DNA from: Rebecca billardiae RCC1528
Taxonomy: Eukaryota > Haptophyta
DNA: 64,000 nt
NCBI GenBank assembly: GCA_965240325.2
Contig: OZ251245.1
Location: 992,001-1,056,000, forward strand
Direction of reading: 5' to 3'
Part shown: in pieces, positions 1-10,059 of the stretch
Numbering within the stretch: position 1 is the stretch's first letter
Layout of the letters: each line of letters begins with the position of its first letter
Made by a program: the position numbers and the translations under genes
The notes under the pieces: generated by a model
What the model saw: only the letters and a program-made list of their open reading frames with translations
Databases searched by the model: none
What the model was told of the DNA's origin: nothing

Positions 1-1
1 G

Positions 2-1459
2 CCCAACAGCCTCCTCCTCGCCGTCCTGGCGCCGGCACGGCAGATACGCGGCGCGCCGACCTACTGCCCGAACGCGGACGCGCCAGCAGACGCCGGTCAG
101 CGGCTGCTCGCGCACCACGCGGCACTCGCGCGCTGCCCCACGATGGCGACGTGGTGCCCCTCCGGTTGGACGAAGCCATCTAATTCCACGCGATTGGAGC
201 GGCGACATCGGTCTCCGCTCTCGCCGCGCGACCTCGCGTGCGAGGCCGGGTGGAGCGGACGGCAGCTGCCGGTGCGCGAGGCCTGCGATTGGCCTCAGCC
301 GCGCGCGTGCACCGCCTCTTCGTCATACGGGCACTCCTTCCCTGCGCTGCTCGTCCACGCCAGTCGGGACACGGGCCTGGTCGTGTACAAGGCGAAGAAG
401 GCGGGCTCGACATTCATCGAGAAGTGGTGGAAGGCGTGCTTCCACGCGGGCGGCGTGGACCCCAACGAGCCCATCGAGTTCGCGCCGGGCGTGCGCGCGC
501 ACGCGCTGCTCACGGTGCGCGAGCCCGCGCAGCGCGTGCTCTCCGCGCTGGGCGAGCAGCTCTTCTGGAAGGCCGGAGAGGGCGTGACGCTGCGCTCCGG
601 CCGCGCGTTCCTGCCGTCGGTGACGGCGCTCCTCCGGCTCGCCGGCAGGGAGCACGCGGAGCAGATCGCGCGCACGTACGGCGGCAGCCCAGCCGAGTGG
701 CCCGTCGCCGCCTACGAGCGGCTGCTCGCCGGCCTGGTCGAGAGCGGCGAGGACTGGGTACTGAGCGGTCTTGGCCTGCGCGGGCCGGCGCTCGCGGCAG
801 CGCTACGGACACTCGTGCGCGCGACGGGCGGGCACGCGGGCGAGCGGGCCGAGCTGGCCACGCGCCACTCGCACGACGAGGCCCTGCGTCTGCACTCCTT
901 CCTCGCGCTCGCCGAGTGCACCGCTCGCTTCACGATGGCGGTGCAAGTGCTCAGCGCGTCGGCGAGCGCCACGCAAGCGGCGCACGCGGACGTGCCGATG
1001 CTCGAGAGGCACGAGCAGTACCTGATACGCCACCGGCCCTACAGGGACGGCAGCGAGCGGAGGTGGCGCGCGAGCGCGCAGGTGCAGCGCAGTGTGCACA
1101 CGGAAGTGCTCGACGACGAGCTCAGCGCGAGCCTGCGCGCAGCCAACCTCTCAGCGCTGCTGGATCGCTGCGGGCTCCCCGGGCGCATGAACAGCGCGGC
1201 GTCCAAGGAGCGGTACCGGCACGGCGAGCAGACGGCCAAGTCGCTGTACGCAGGCGGCGCACTCGACGCGCTGCTGCGCAAGGATGCGGCGATGATGCAG
1301 AGCGTTTGCCGCGCGTTCTACCAGGATTACGTCTGCTACGGATATGCACTGCCCGCAGAGTGCGATGACGCCCTCCACCCCGGCTGGCGATGTCCTGCCG
1401 CCAATTGGACGATTATGCCGCCCGTCGGAGACGTGGGCGCTGCCACGACGACCCTCTAA
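2..1459 (+). CDS. Sulfotransferase-like protein, 5'-partial
   Basis: The first ATG of the long frame is at 143, but the same frame is open without a stop back to base 2, so the gene probably begins outside the window and 143 may not be the true start. The core looks like the PAPS-dependent sulfotransferase fold. YKAKKAGSTFIEKWW resembles the 5'-phosphosulfate-binding loop near the start of the domain. TVREPAQRVLSALG resembles the 3'-phosphate-binding motif (R-x-P-x-x-R-x-x-S). YQDYVCYGY near the C-terminus resembles the D-x-x-x-F-G-Y ending of carbohydrate and type-2 sulfotransferases. Such enzymes usually work in the Golgi on glycans. No membrane anchor is visible in the part present; it could lie upstream. 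The acceptor cannot be named. The stop is TAA at 1457-1459. Confidence 0.6.
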   Translation, partial: PNSLLLAVLAPARQIRGAPTYCPNADAPADAGQRLLAHHAALARCPTMATWCPSGWTKPSNSTRLERRHRSPLSPRDLACEAGWSGRQLPVREACDWPQPRACTASSSYGHSFPALLVHASRDTGLVVYKAKKAGSTFIEKWWKACFHAGGVDPNEPIEFAPGVRAHALLTVREPAQRVLSALGEQLFWKAGEGVTLRSGRAFLPSVTALLRLAGREHAEQIARTYGGSPAEWPVAAYERLLAGLVESGEDWVLSGLGLRGPALAAALRTLVRATGGHAGERAELATRHSHDEALRLHSFLALAECTARFTMAVQVLSASASATQAAHADVPMLERHEQYLIRHRPYRDGSERRWRASAQVQRSVHTEVLDDELSASLRAANLSALLDRCGLPGRMNSAASKERYRHGEQTAKSLYAGGALDALLRKDAAMMQSVCRAFYQDYVCYGYALPAECDDALHPGWRCPAANWTIMPPVGDVGAATTTL

Positions 1460-2770
1460 AGCTCTACCAGCCCCGCCCACTGTCAACGCAGTAGCTACCG
1501 TCCGTAGGCGTAGTTCAGCAGCGCGCCCGCGTGAGTGATGACGCGTCCGTCTGGTGACGGTCATACGTATATATCCGATAGAATTGGTCCCACGCCTGCA
1601 AGTTGTCCCGTCCCGCGCCGCCACTACTATATCTCCGACTATGAGGCTGTCAGCCGCGCCGCCGCTGGCAACAGACAGCAACAGTGACTCAGTGAGTAAT
1701 GTGAATCACGCGTCGGTCAGCCAGCCAGGCCCGGAGGCGTCTGACGAGTGCGACGGCCACACGTCAGCAAGGACGTAGTGGCTCAGCCCTGGCTGGATAT
1801 CATGTCTGCTCTTCAGTCACGACGTCGAAGCAATCGGCTATGCCAGCGGCACATGTGACACAGTCAGACTTTCAGCTCCGAGGTTCTTCTGACTTCCGTG
1901 CGAGGCTCGACCACCCGACTGTCGCGCCATCTGTGCTGCCGTCTACATGGGAACGAGATCAACGGTCTCAGCGGCGTGGTGGCGGTGGTGGTGGTGGCCG
2001 TGGTGGTGGTGGTAGCGCTTCTCCTCGAGCTCGAGCGCCTCGACCGCGTGGTGGCGGTGGTGGTGGCTGAGTGGGGAACAGGTTGTGATGGGGAGGGCAA
2101 GGTGTCAGCACGCGTGCATCCTCCGTGGGCGGGCGCGCGCAGTGGGCGCCAGCGCGGAGCGAGATAAACGTACTGGTGGTGGTGCCGCTTCTCGACAAGG
2201 TCAACCGTCTCCGCCGCGTGGTGGTGGTGGCGGCTGTCGTGGGCGAGGCGCGCGGGCACGCAATCAATGGTGAGTTCAGCACGCGCGCGCGACCCGCGCG
2301 CTGCTGACGAGTGGAGGCGGGCTCAGGCGTGGGGAATGTGGGTGGCGTGCGTACTGGTGGTGGTGGTGACGCTTCTCCTCGACGTCGACTTCCATGTCGA
2401 ACTCGACGGGCTGCATGTTGAAGAGATCCATTGCGATGGGACGGCGGGAGTCGAGTCGAGACCGGCCGGAGGAGCGTGAGCTTGTCGTCTGCGCTCGGTT
2501 TGCAAAATGTCCCGCCAATGGTGAGCGGACCTGAAAAGCGAGCGTTCGGCGGATGTAGCACAACACAGACGGAACGAACAATCGCGGGTCCGGGAGAGTA
2601 CCAAACAAATACCGTATCGGTCAGGGCAAAGGGTGTCGTCAAGGGAAGCATCGAGGTGGCGGTCGGCACCAAGGCCAGAGCAGTCGCGCGGGTGGACGCG
2701 AGGCGACAAGCCCCGGCGGACCACACGCACGCCACTTCCTTGGACAATCGAACGCGCACTCGGCTCAGCG
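1460..2770. other. Intergenic spacer
   Basis: No gene that I can support. The overlapping ORFs on both strands here lack conserved motifs. The stretch from about 1960 to 2415 holds GTG-rich degenerate repeats (separate entry). An upstream exon of the small gene at 2771 could hide here, but no convincing donor in the right phase was found. Confidence 0.5.
1960..2415. repeat. Three diverged GTG-rich direct repeats
   Basis: Blocks of GTGGTGGTGG followed by CGCTTCTC and a CTCGA-rich tail begin near 1998, 2171 and 2351, about 175-180 bp apart. The first two blocks also share the sequence read on the minus strand as HHAAETVDLV (near 1955-1985 and 2195-2230). Read on that strand, the blocks give E-K-R-H-H-H-type runs. 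The copies are too diverged to be recent, and whether they are or were coding is unclear. Confidence 0.5.
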
Positions 2771-2992
2771 ATGGCTCTTGTCGTGCAGTACCCCAGCGGG
2801 GAGATCTTGCAGTGCTCGGGGGCCATGAGCGGCGAGGAGCACATCGCCCCGCACTGCCTCGCAATCGCGCAGTCGGCAGCGGCGCTATTGGAAGGCGAGG
2901 GCGGTGGGCTCGAGCGCATGACCATCACGTTCGGCCGGAAGGCGTACATTTTGGCCTTTTCGCCCACGGCTGTGCACGTGACAAAGGCATGA
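2771..2992 (+). CDS. Small roadblock-fold protein, possible LAMTOR4-like Ragulator subunit
   Basis: A 73-residue ORF. From memory of the family its layout resembles LAMTOR4, the small Ragulator subunit that helps tether Rag GTPases and mTORC1 to the lysosome. It shows G-E-I-L-Q-C-S-G near the start, a helix (HCLAIAQSAAALLE), then strands ERMTITFGRKAYILAF and VHVTK. That strand-helix-strand order with 'R-hydrophobic-T-hydrophobic-x-F-G' fits a roadblock/longin-like fold. Human LAMTOR4 is about 99 residues, with some 15 more at the N-terminus. The ATG at 2771 was chosen because the homology starts there. The same frame extends upstream to ATG 2633 with Arg/Pro-rich sequence that looks non-coding, and a small upstream exon is possible. 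The stop is at 2990-2992. A chance ORF cannot be excluded. Confidence 0.42.
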   Translation: MALVVQYPSGEILQCSGAMSGEEHIAPHCLAIAQSAAALLEGEGGGLERMTITFGRKAYILAFSPTAVHVTKA

Positions 2993-3548
2993 GGCCCGTG
3001 CTCAAGCTTCCATTCTGCGTCCCTCTCACGGCGCCCTCTCACACGTCCTCGCAGCTCGCGGACGTCGTGGAGGGAGCCACTGGGCTTCGGGCTGCTGCAG
3101 TGGCGTTTGGCTGCTTCCAGTGTGGCAGCGCGTGTCACCATTGGGTCTAGTGGATCTCACTTACGGGTGACTTGGCGGATGGCCACGCGGGCGGGCGCCG
3201 GTCCGCACGAGCAGTGCCCACACATCAGCCGAGTCCGCGAGTGTCACTCTCCCGTCTCCGATGCCAGATGACTCATATCATCTAACTATACAGTCATATC
3301 ATCACTCTACATCATCATCAGGGCCGCCAGGCGCCCCTGCGCGCACTCAAATAAAGATATCCGGCCGCGCGCAGTGCGCAGTCGAGTCGTGAAGCCTGCC
3401 GGGCTGAGTCGACGGCCATCTGCCGATCAGTAGTGCCCGATACAGCCCGGCCCGCGGCCGCAGCCCGTGTCAGGCGATGCACGCGTGAGCAGACTACGGC
3501 TGCTTTGTCAGCATCGGCCCTGGGCCTGGCGTGCGCAGCCGCTCAGCA
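2993..3548. other. Spacer between convergent genes
   Basis: Lies between the ends of the LAMTOR4-like ORF (+) and the flavin oxidase (-). It contains a locally AT-richer stretch with CATCATC-type repeats (about 3265-3320) and an AATAAA at about 3350. That would suit a plus-strand polyadenylation signal, but this is not proven. No gene seen. Confidence 0.4.
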
Positions 3549-4796
3549 TCAGCTCGGCGCGCGGCGCTGCCCGTGGATGACTGCGTCCTCAAACGAGCCA
3601 AAGTCCCTGTCTGCGCGGAAGTGGCTCAGGTCGAAGGTGTGCGCGGCCGCGCCGTCCGTGGCGAGCGAGGCGAGCACGTCGCCGCACCACGGCGCCAGCT
3701 TGAACCCGTGGCCGGAGAACCCCGCGCCCAGCACGAGCCGCCCGCCGCCCGGTGTGCGCATCGCGTCCAGCACGTAGTCCTCGTCCGGCGTCATCGTGTA
3801 CGCACAGTGCTCGGTGCGGCGCGGGCCGGCGTCAGCGTCCACGTCCGGCAGGCTCGCGCGCACGAACTCGCGCACCGCCGCCTCGGCGTGCGCGTCGTCG
3901 ACGTCGTCGCGCGCGTCGGCGTCGTCGAAGTACGGGCCGTCGTGCAGGCCGAGCTTGATGCAGCCGTCCGCGGTGGGCATGCCGTAGACCTTGCCCTCCG
4001 CGTCGTAGTCGATGAGCACCGGGGTGGCAGCCAGCTCGGCCGCGCGCGCCGCTGGCAGCTGCCAGTAGCTGGTGCGCACCTTCTTGGGGCGCAGGGGTAG
4101 CTGGGCCCAGGGCGAGCGCGCTGTGAGCGAGAGCCGTGCGAGCAGCGGCCCGGCCCACGGCCCCGCCGTGAGCACGCACGCGGGCGCGCGGAAGCTCACG
4201 GCCTGATCGCCCGCGCCGCCCGCGCCGGCGCTCTCGACGCGAAGTTGGCCGCCGTCGTCGACAATGTCTGTCACAGCGTGGCCGGTGAGTATCGTGCAGC
4301 CCCGGCGCTGCGCGAGGTCGGCCAGCATCGCGCGCGCCGCGTCCGCGTGGATCGAGCCCGCCTCGGGCGAGTACACCGCCTCGTACTCGTCCGGCAGCCG
4401 GAGCAGCGGGAAGCGCTTTCGGACCGCCGCCGGCGTGAGCCGCTCGTACGGCACGTCGTAACGGTCGCAGCCGGCGACGAGGGCGGCGATGCCGGGGTTT
4501 CCCGCGCGCGCAAAGTCGAGCCCGCCCGTGCGCGTGATCACGCGCACGCCCGACTCGCCCTCCGCCTCCGCCCACAGCGCGTACGCGCTCGGCATCGCCT
4601 CCATGTAGTGCCGCTGCGGGTACGTGCGCCGGATGATGCGGCTGCAGCCGTGCGAGCTGCCTCGGTCGTGGGTGATGGAAGGGAAGCGCTCGATCAGGAG
4701 CGTGCGCTGCCCGCGCAGCGCGAGGCGCCACGCCGTCGCCACGCCGACGATGCCTCCACCCACCACGATCGCGTCGAACGCGGCCGCCGCCGCCAT
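3549..4796 (-). CDS. FAD-dependent oxidoreductase, monomeric sarcosine oxidase / pipecolate oxidase type
   Basis: An intron-free 415-residue member of the DAO/MSOX amine-oxidase family, close to the usual 390-residue length. The Rossmann FAD motif VVGGGIVGVATAWRLA lies at residues 11-26, followed by an acidic strand end (LIERF) and GSSHGCSRIIRRTYP, typical of sarcosine oxidases. Cys331 in HCAYTMTPDEDYVLD matches the cysteine that binds FAD covalently in MSOX and PIPOX. GAGFSGHGFKLAPWCG, around residue 352, is the C-terminal FAD-binding signature. The expected reaction is oxidative demethylation or oxidation of a secondary amino acid such as sarcosine, N-methyl amino acids or pipecolate, giving H2O2. 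The C-terminus (RRAPS) is not a clear peroxisomal SKL signal, so the location is open. The start is 98 bp from the divergent C2 gene, so they probably share a promoter region. Confidence 0.88.
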   Translation of the reverse strand: MAAAAAFDAIVVGGGIVGVATAWRLALRGQRTLLIERFPSITHDRGSSHGCSRIIRRTYPQRHYMEAMPSAYALWAEAEGESGVRVITRTGGLDFARAGNPGIAALVAGCDRYDVPYERLTPAAVRKRFPLLRLPDEYEAVYSPEAGSIHADAARAMLADLAQRRGCTILTGHAVTDIVDDGGQLRVESAGAGGAGDQAVSFRAPACVLTAGPWAGPLLARLSLTARSPWAQLPLRPKKVRTSYWQLPAARAAELAATPVLIDYDAEGKVYGMPTADGCIKLGLHDGPYFDDADARDDVDDAHAEAAVREFVRASLPDVDADAGPRRTEHCAYTMTPDEDYVLDAMRTPGGGRLVLGAGFSGHGFKLAPWCGDVLASLATDGAAAHTFDLSHFRADRDFGSFEDAVIHGQRRAPS

Positions 4797-4894
4797 CGTG
4801 AACCCCAGCTACACTGGCAGCCACGGTGGCTTGCGGAAAGCTGGGTCGGACTGCACGGACTGCAAGGCCGGCGGCGGCGGCGCGCGCGGGCGCC

Positions 4895-5907
4895 ATGCTG
4901 CAGCTCAAGGTGTTCGACGTGTGCTTCGAGCAGGAGCCGCCCGAGGGCGCGGAGTTCTTCGTCAACTGCGACATCGTCGGGCACACCCTCGAGGGCCGCG
5001 ACGCGCTCGCGTACGACCCGCGGGACGACGGGCTGCTCGAGTTCAACCAGACGTCCGTCTTTAGAGCGGAGCCGGGCACGGCGTTGCGCGCGGCGCTGCG
5101 CGACGCGCTCGCGAGCGCGGACGAGGAGGACGCGGACGTCTTCTTCATCGTGTACCGCGAGGGCTCCGCAGGCGACGGCGCCGACGGCACGCCGCGCGAG
5201 GTCGGCTCCGCCTTCCTCAACCTCCAGTCTATGCTCCGCGACCGTTGCGACCGCCTGGACGAGACGCTGAATCTGCTCGACGACGGCGGCACGCTGGTGG
5301 GCGCGATCAGCGTGAGCGTGCTCGGCTGGCCGTTCCTCGCGCGCGTTGGCGCGCCGCCCTTCGACGCGCAGCTCTGCCGCCTCGCGCACGCGCCGCCGCC
5401 GCCGCCGGGCGCGCGCGCCGCGCCGGCGGCGCTCTTTGTGTCGCTTGGGCAGCTGCAGCTCGCGCCGGCGCTGCTGTGGGCGCGCCGGCCGGAGCACGGC
5501 GCCGCGGAGGCGGGGATGGACGGCGTGTCGCTGGCGGATGTCTTCTGCGCGTGCGAGCTGCCCGGCGAGGCCCCCGGCGAGAACGCCGCCCTCGAGACCC
5601 CCTCCCTCACGCTGCCACCGCTCTCCTCGGTGGGGCTCGCGCCGGCGGCGCGCGGCGGCGGGAGCGGCGGCGGGAGCGGCGGCGGGAGCGGCGGCGGGAG
5701 CGGCGGCGGGAGCGGCGGCGGGAGCGGCGGCGGGAGCGGCGGCGGCGGCGGCGCGCAGCCGCCAGGCGGCGGCGTGGTGCTCACGTTCGACTGGACGAGC
5801 GCGCCGATACAGCTGCTGCGCGCGGAGCGCGTCGCCGCCGCGCCCGCGGCGTGTGCGCCAGCTGCCGCAGCCGCTCCCGCCGGCAGCGCGGACGGCGGTG
5901 GCCACCG

Positions 5908-5949
<42 letters not shown>

Positions 5950-7354
5950 CGGCGCGGCTGCTGTGGTCGAGCGGCTCGCCGCGGCGCTCGCGCCGGACGC
6001 GCCCGCCGCGGGCTCGGAGCTGCGCGTGGTGGTGCTCGCCGAGAGCGACAGGGGCGCCGACGAGCTCTGCTCAGGCACGCTCAGCCTGAGAGACGCGCTC
6101 GCGAGCGCGCGCGCGCTGCCGCCTGCAGACGGGAGATTGAATCTCGTCGTGCCGCTCGCGGACGCGGAGGGTGCGCCCGCGGGCGCGGTGAGCGTGGGGC
6201 TGGGCGGCTGGGAGGTGCTCGGCGAGATCGCCGCGCTGGGGGCGCAGGCGTCGCAGCCGCAGCCGACTGTGCGTGCGGCCGTCGCTGACGACGGAGCCAG
6301 CGCGCACAGTGCCCTAGCTGCGCCAGCTGCGGCGGCGGTGGCGGCGGTGGCGACTGCGGCTGCTCCTGCCGCCGGGGCGAGCGAAGGCGGCGCGGCCACG
6401 GGGCGGAGCGCGTCGCAGAGCACGTTGGTGGGCACGCCGGCGGCGGCGCCGGCCGCGGCGCCGCGGGCGTGCACCGCAGCGCAGCAGGCGGATGGTGAGG
6501 AGCCTGCGCGGACGGCGACACCGGCGGGAGCCGTGGCGGCGGCTGCGACGGCGGCGGCGCAGTCGCCGAGCGCGTCGGGTGTGCAAGCGGGCGCCGAGCG
6601 TGGCGCAGGGAGCATGGCGTCCTGCGCGCCGAGCGCCCACTGCCCGCCGGCGCAGGGTGTGCCGGCCGAGGCTGGCGCGCCGCTCGCGGGCGCCGCCGCT
6701 CTGGCCGCGCCGCGCGGCGGCGGCGGTGGGAGCAGCCGACAGTTGGGGCCGCTTCGCGTGGCCCCGCACCGCGCCTCGCAGCCGCAGCAGCCGCCACCGC
6801 CGCCACAGCCGGCCACCTGCCACAGCCCGCCGGGCGGCGGCGGCGGCCTCGGCGCAGCCGCGCACCCTGACCACCTCCGGGGCGGGGCAGGGCAGCAGCC
6901 GCCGCAGCCGGCGCCGCGGGGCCCGAGCCAGCGCGAGATTGATGAGCGCGCCGCGCACATGCGCGCGCAGAGGGACCAGCTGCGCGCGCGCCAGCCGCAG
7001 CCCGCGCCGCCCGCGCCGCCCGCGGGCAGCGGCAGCGCCGAGCCGGCCGGCCGCGGCGCGCCGCCGGCTGAGCGCCGCGGGAGCGGCGGTGGCGGCCGGG
7101 TGATGCCGTCGCCGCGTGTGCGGCCCCCGGGCGCGACGGCGGCGGCCGGGCAGCACGGCGCGCCCGCGAACGGCGCGCGCGCGCCGCCGCCGCGCCCGCC
7201 GCCGCTCCCGCTCGGCGCCGCGTCCGCAGCGGAGCCGGCGCTCGACGAGCGCCCCAAGAGCGCGCGCCGCATCAACGCCAAGCACGAGCGCATGCGCGCG
7301 CAGCTCGCGAGCCAGCTGCAGCAGGACCTGCAGTGGGGGCGGCAGCAGCAGTAG
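4895..7354 (+). CDS. C2-domain protein resembling the RPGRIP1/RPGRIP1L C-terminal family
   Basis: The first ATG in frame is 4826, but 4895 gives MLQLKVFDVCF, which starts directly on the first beta strand of a C2-like domain, so 4895 is preferred (819 residues). The first domain (about 1-140) carries VGSAFLNLQSMLRD and GTLVGAISVSVLGWPF, like the C2 domains of RPGRIP1-family transition-zone proteins, which bind RPGR/NPHP4 in cilia. A second, weaker copy lies at about 370-445 and ends GAVSVGLGGWEVL. The halves are joined by a (GGGS)n linker encoded at 5659-5742 and by long Ala/Pro/Gly-rich disordered sequence. The C-terminus (ERPKSARRINAKHERMRAQL) is basic and helical. The cilium role is inferred from the family and from other cilium genes in the window. 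It could be a more general C2 scaffold. Confidence 0.5.
5659..5742 (+). repeat. (GGCGGCGGGAGC)n tandem repeat coding a GGGS linker
   Basis: About seven near-identical 12-bp units in the C2-domain gene, encoding Gly-Gly-Gly-Ser repeats between the first C2-like domain and the rest of the protein. Confidence 0.9.
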
Positions 7355-7904
7355 TACTCACTAGTCGTAGCTGAGGCGGACGCGCGCACGCGCGGGGCTG
7401 CGCTGAGTGCGATGCTGTAATAGTACAGTTAGATGACAAGGCGCGCAGTCGTCGTATACCTGTCACTGTGCATCATATCGCTATATGCGGTCTGAGACTG
7501 TGAGTGACGAGTTATAGCGCGTGACTACAGATGCGCGCAGTGTGACGATAGATTCTTATAAAAGTGATACTATGATAGATGATCGATGATTGATGATGAT
7601 GACGATATATATATATATATATATATATGCGATACGACTCACTGATATACACTACTGCTACGACGACTCGGTCGTCGAGTGTCAGTGACCGCGCGCACGT
7701 GCCGCGTCTGTCGAGAGTGCGCGCGCAGCCGCTGCTAGCTATAGCAGTAGCGCTCGTCGCGCGTCGCGCGCGGAGGCCGGAGTCGTCGGCGCAGCAGCGC
7801 GCGGTATGGCTGGGCAGCAGCAGTCGTGGCGCGCGAGCTGCGATGATCGAGAGCAGCCGCGCGACTAGATAGGTTGAAGAGTATGACGACCTGCCTGCTG
7901 GTTC
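7355..7904. other. Spacer with AT-rich microsatellite
   Basis: Between the ends of the C2 gene (+) and the coiled-coil gene (-). The base composition drops to about half GC, with GATGATGATG runs and an (AT)n tract at 7605-7628. No gene seen. Confidence 0.6.
7605..7628. repeat. (AT)n microsatellite
   Basis: Twelve AT units in the spacer between the C2 gene and the coiled-coil gene. Confidence 0.95.
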
Positions 7905-10059
7905 TCAAGACAGCACGCAGCCGCAGCAGCACCCACCAGGTGTGCTGCCTTTGCCGGCGGTCTGCGGCGTCAACGCCGAGTCCAGCCGGACGTGGCCTGC
8001 ATCGATTTCGTCTGCTGCCGCCGGCGGCGATGCTGGATCGGGCGGGTCGGTGAAGGGGAGCCGCTTGGGCCCCGCCTCCGAGCCGTGGGGAAGGTGTTCC
8101 TGACGCATCTCCGTGTCCCGTTCGCTCTGCTCCGTACTGGGGCCGCCGTGCGCGGGTGTCTTCTGCGCTGGAGTCTCCGGTGCACGTTCCTGCGGCGCGC
8201 GGCGCAAGCGGACGATGCGCGTGACAAGAAGACAAGCAAGGGCGGGTGTCGCGGCACAGTCAGCGGCACGCACTCAAGGGGAGCCCGCTCGCAGTAGTTT
8301 GCTACCGCGCTGCCTCGTGCCCCTACGGGAAGAGCCGCATGCTCTCGCACGGCGCGGTGCACGGCGGCAGGTGGCGACGCTTACCTCGTGCTGCTGCGCG
8401 GCCGAGCCCGACTCACCGTCGTGCCGCAGCTCAGCGGGCGCCTGCGCCGCGCTCGCCTCCTCCTGCGCGACGGCCGCGTCAGCCGAGCCCAACTCGCCGT
8501 CGTGACGCGGCTCAGCGGGCGCCTGCGCCGCGCTCGCCTCCTCCTGCGCGACGGCCGTGTCAGCCGAGCCCGACTCGCCGTCGTGACGCAGCTCAGCGGG
8601 CGCCTGCGCCGCGCTCGCCTCCTCCTGCGCGACGGCCGCGTCAGGCGCCTCGCGCGCCGCGTCACGTTCGAGCAGGTCGGCGTCTTGACGCTCGAGCTCG
8701 GCGTACAGCGTGTGGAAGCGTGCGCGCGCCTCGCGCGCCGCGTCGCGTCCGGCGAGCAGGTCGGCGTCTTGACGCTCGAAGCGTGCGCGCGACTCGCGCG
8801 CCGCGTCGCGTTCGGCGAGCAGGTCGGCGTCTTGACGCTCGAGCTCAGCGCACAGCGTGTCGAGGCATGCGCGCGCCGCGTGCGCGTCCGCGGCCGCCGC
8901 GGCCGCCGCGGTCGCGCGCAGGCCATCCGCCTCCCGCTGGGCGGCGGCGCGCGCCTCCTCTTCGCGCGTGAGCGCTTTGCGTGCGGCGTCGAGCGCGGTG
9001 AGCAGCTCATGGACGTGCGCTTCGAGCTCGGCGATCTGCTCGGCCGCGGCCGCCGCGCGCTTGCGCTCGGCGCGCTGCGCGTCGTGGTGTGTCTGACTCA
9101 TGGCGCTCGCGCTGGTGGTGGCGGCAGCCTTAGCTGGGTCGTCATGGGCGCGGGCGCTGAGAAGTCCCATGCTCTGGAGCTGTGCGGCACTTGGCAGCTT
9201 CACGGAGCGGGAGGCGTCGCCGAGAAGAAGCTGCATGCGCTGCTCCAATACGCACATGTCCGCACGCTTCCAGTTCGTCTCGCCCAGGCCGGGCACCGCG
9301 CCAGAATCGAGCGCTCGTTGCGACAGCTTGTCCTCCATGAAGCGCTCCATCTTGGTCCGCTTGTCGTTGCGAGCGGCGGCTTCGTTGGTGGTGTGTTTCA
9401 TGATCAGTCTGCCGAGCCCGTTCTTGATGGCCTTGCTGCGCAGAGCCGCAGGCAGGCAGGCGACGAGTTCGTTGGTTGGGAGGGCATAGGCACGGCGCGC
9501 ACAGCACGGATGCGGAGAATGGTCAGCCAGGCAGCTGCAAGTACATGCGGCGCGCGCATCACGATGCCCCTTCCCAACCGCAGTCGTCTGTCTGCTGCCC
9601 GTCTGTGCACGGTTGGTTGGCAACCAGCCGGCGTGGTGGTGGTGGCCATAGTAGTAGCGCGGCAGCAAGCACTTACAACTTGCTTTCCTCGAGCGGCTCC
9701 GGAGCGCCGAGCCAGCGCATAGTCTGGTCGATGTCGCCGTTGAAGAGAAGGCACGTGCCAAACAGCTCCTCAAAGGCGCCCGCCCCTGCCCGCAGCTCCA
9801 GCGTCTTGGCATTCAGTGCATTGCAGGCCTTCGTCACTTCGGACTTGGTGACGCCGTAGTTGCACAGCAGCTGGTGAAACTTCTCGTAATCGCCTACTCG
9901 CATGTACAGTCCGACGAGCATGGCGGGCGATGCATTGTCCACCATACCTTGAGTGCCTGAGAGGCTGAGACGCCCAGGCACGTCCCGCTCTGCGAGCTCG
10001 CGGGTCGGTGCTGTGGAGCTGCGGATGCCGTGTCCTGTCTCGCGCTTGGCAGTTGGCAA
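7905..10059 (-). CDS. Coiled-coil protein of unknown function, three exons
   Basis: Exons read on the minus strand: 10059 (or 9945) to 9677, 9435 to 8385, and 8189 to 7905. Introns 9436-9676 (donor GTAAGT) and 8190-8384 (donor GTAAGC) join in phase 2 and phase 0. ATG 9945 gives 534 residues (MVDNASPAMLVGLYMRV); the frame stays open to ATG 10059. The N-terminal 200 residues are a conserved-looking helical region (MRVGDYEKFHQLL, FEELFGTCLLFNGDIDQTM) that I cannot assign. Then comes a long coiled coil (AEQIAELEAHVHELLTALDA onward) with repeated ERQDADLL-x-RDAARE units, and a 27-residue repeat in three copies. The C-terminus is polar, ending CCCGCVLS. The final CVLS would fit a CaaX prenylation box (C-aliphatic-aliphatic-S), which would anchor the protein to membranes; this is inference. 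Function unknown. Confidence 0.7.
8401..8643 (-). repeat. 81-bp coding tandem repeat, three copies
   Basis: Three consecutive 81-bp units beginning at 8401, 8482 and 8563, in frame with the coiled-coil gene. Each codes 27 residues of the type AVAQEEASAAQAPAELRHDG. The copies differ at only a few positions, so the array looks young. Confidence 0.9.

Noticed and set aside
3345-3360. AATAAA as proof of a polyadenylation signal
   Set aside because: A single match in a spacer; no such signal is seen consistently after the other genes, so it is only mentioned.
3832-7389. Minus-strand ORF of 1,185 residues over the C2 gene
   Set aside because: Antisense Ala/Pro sequence. It reaches into the oxidase region in a different frame from the true enzyme.
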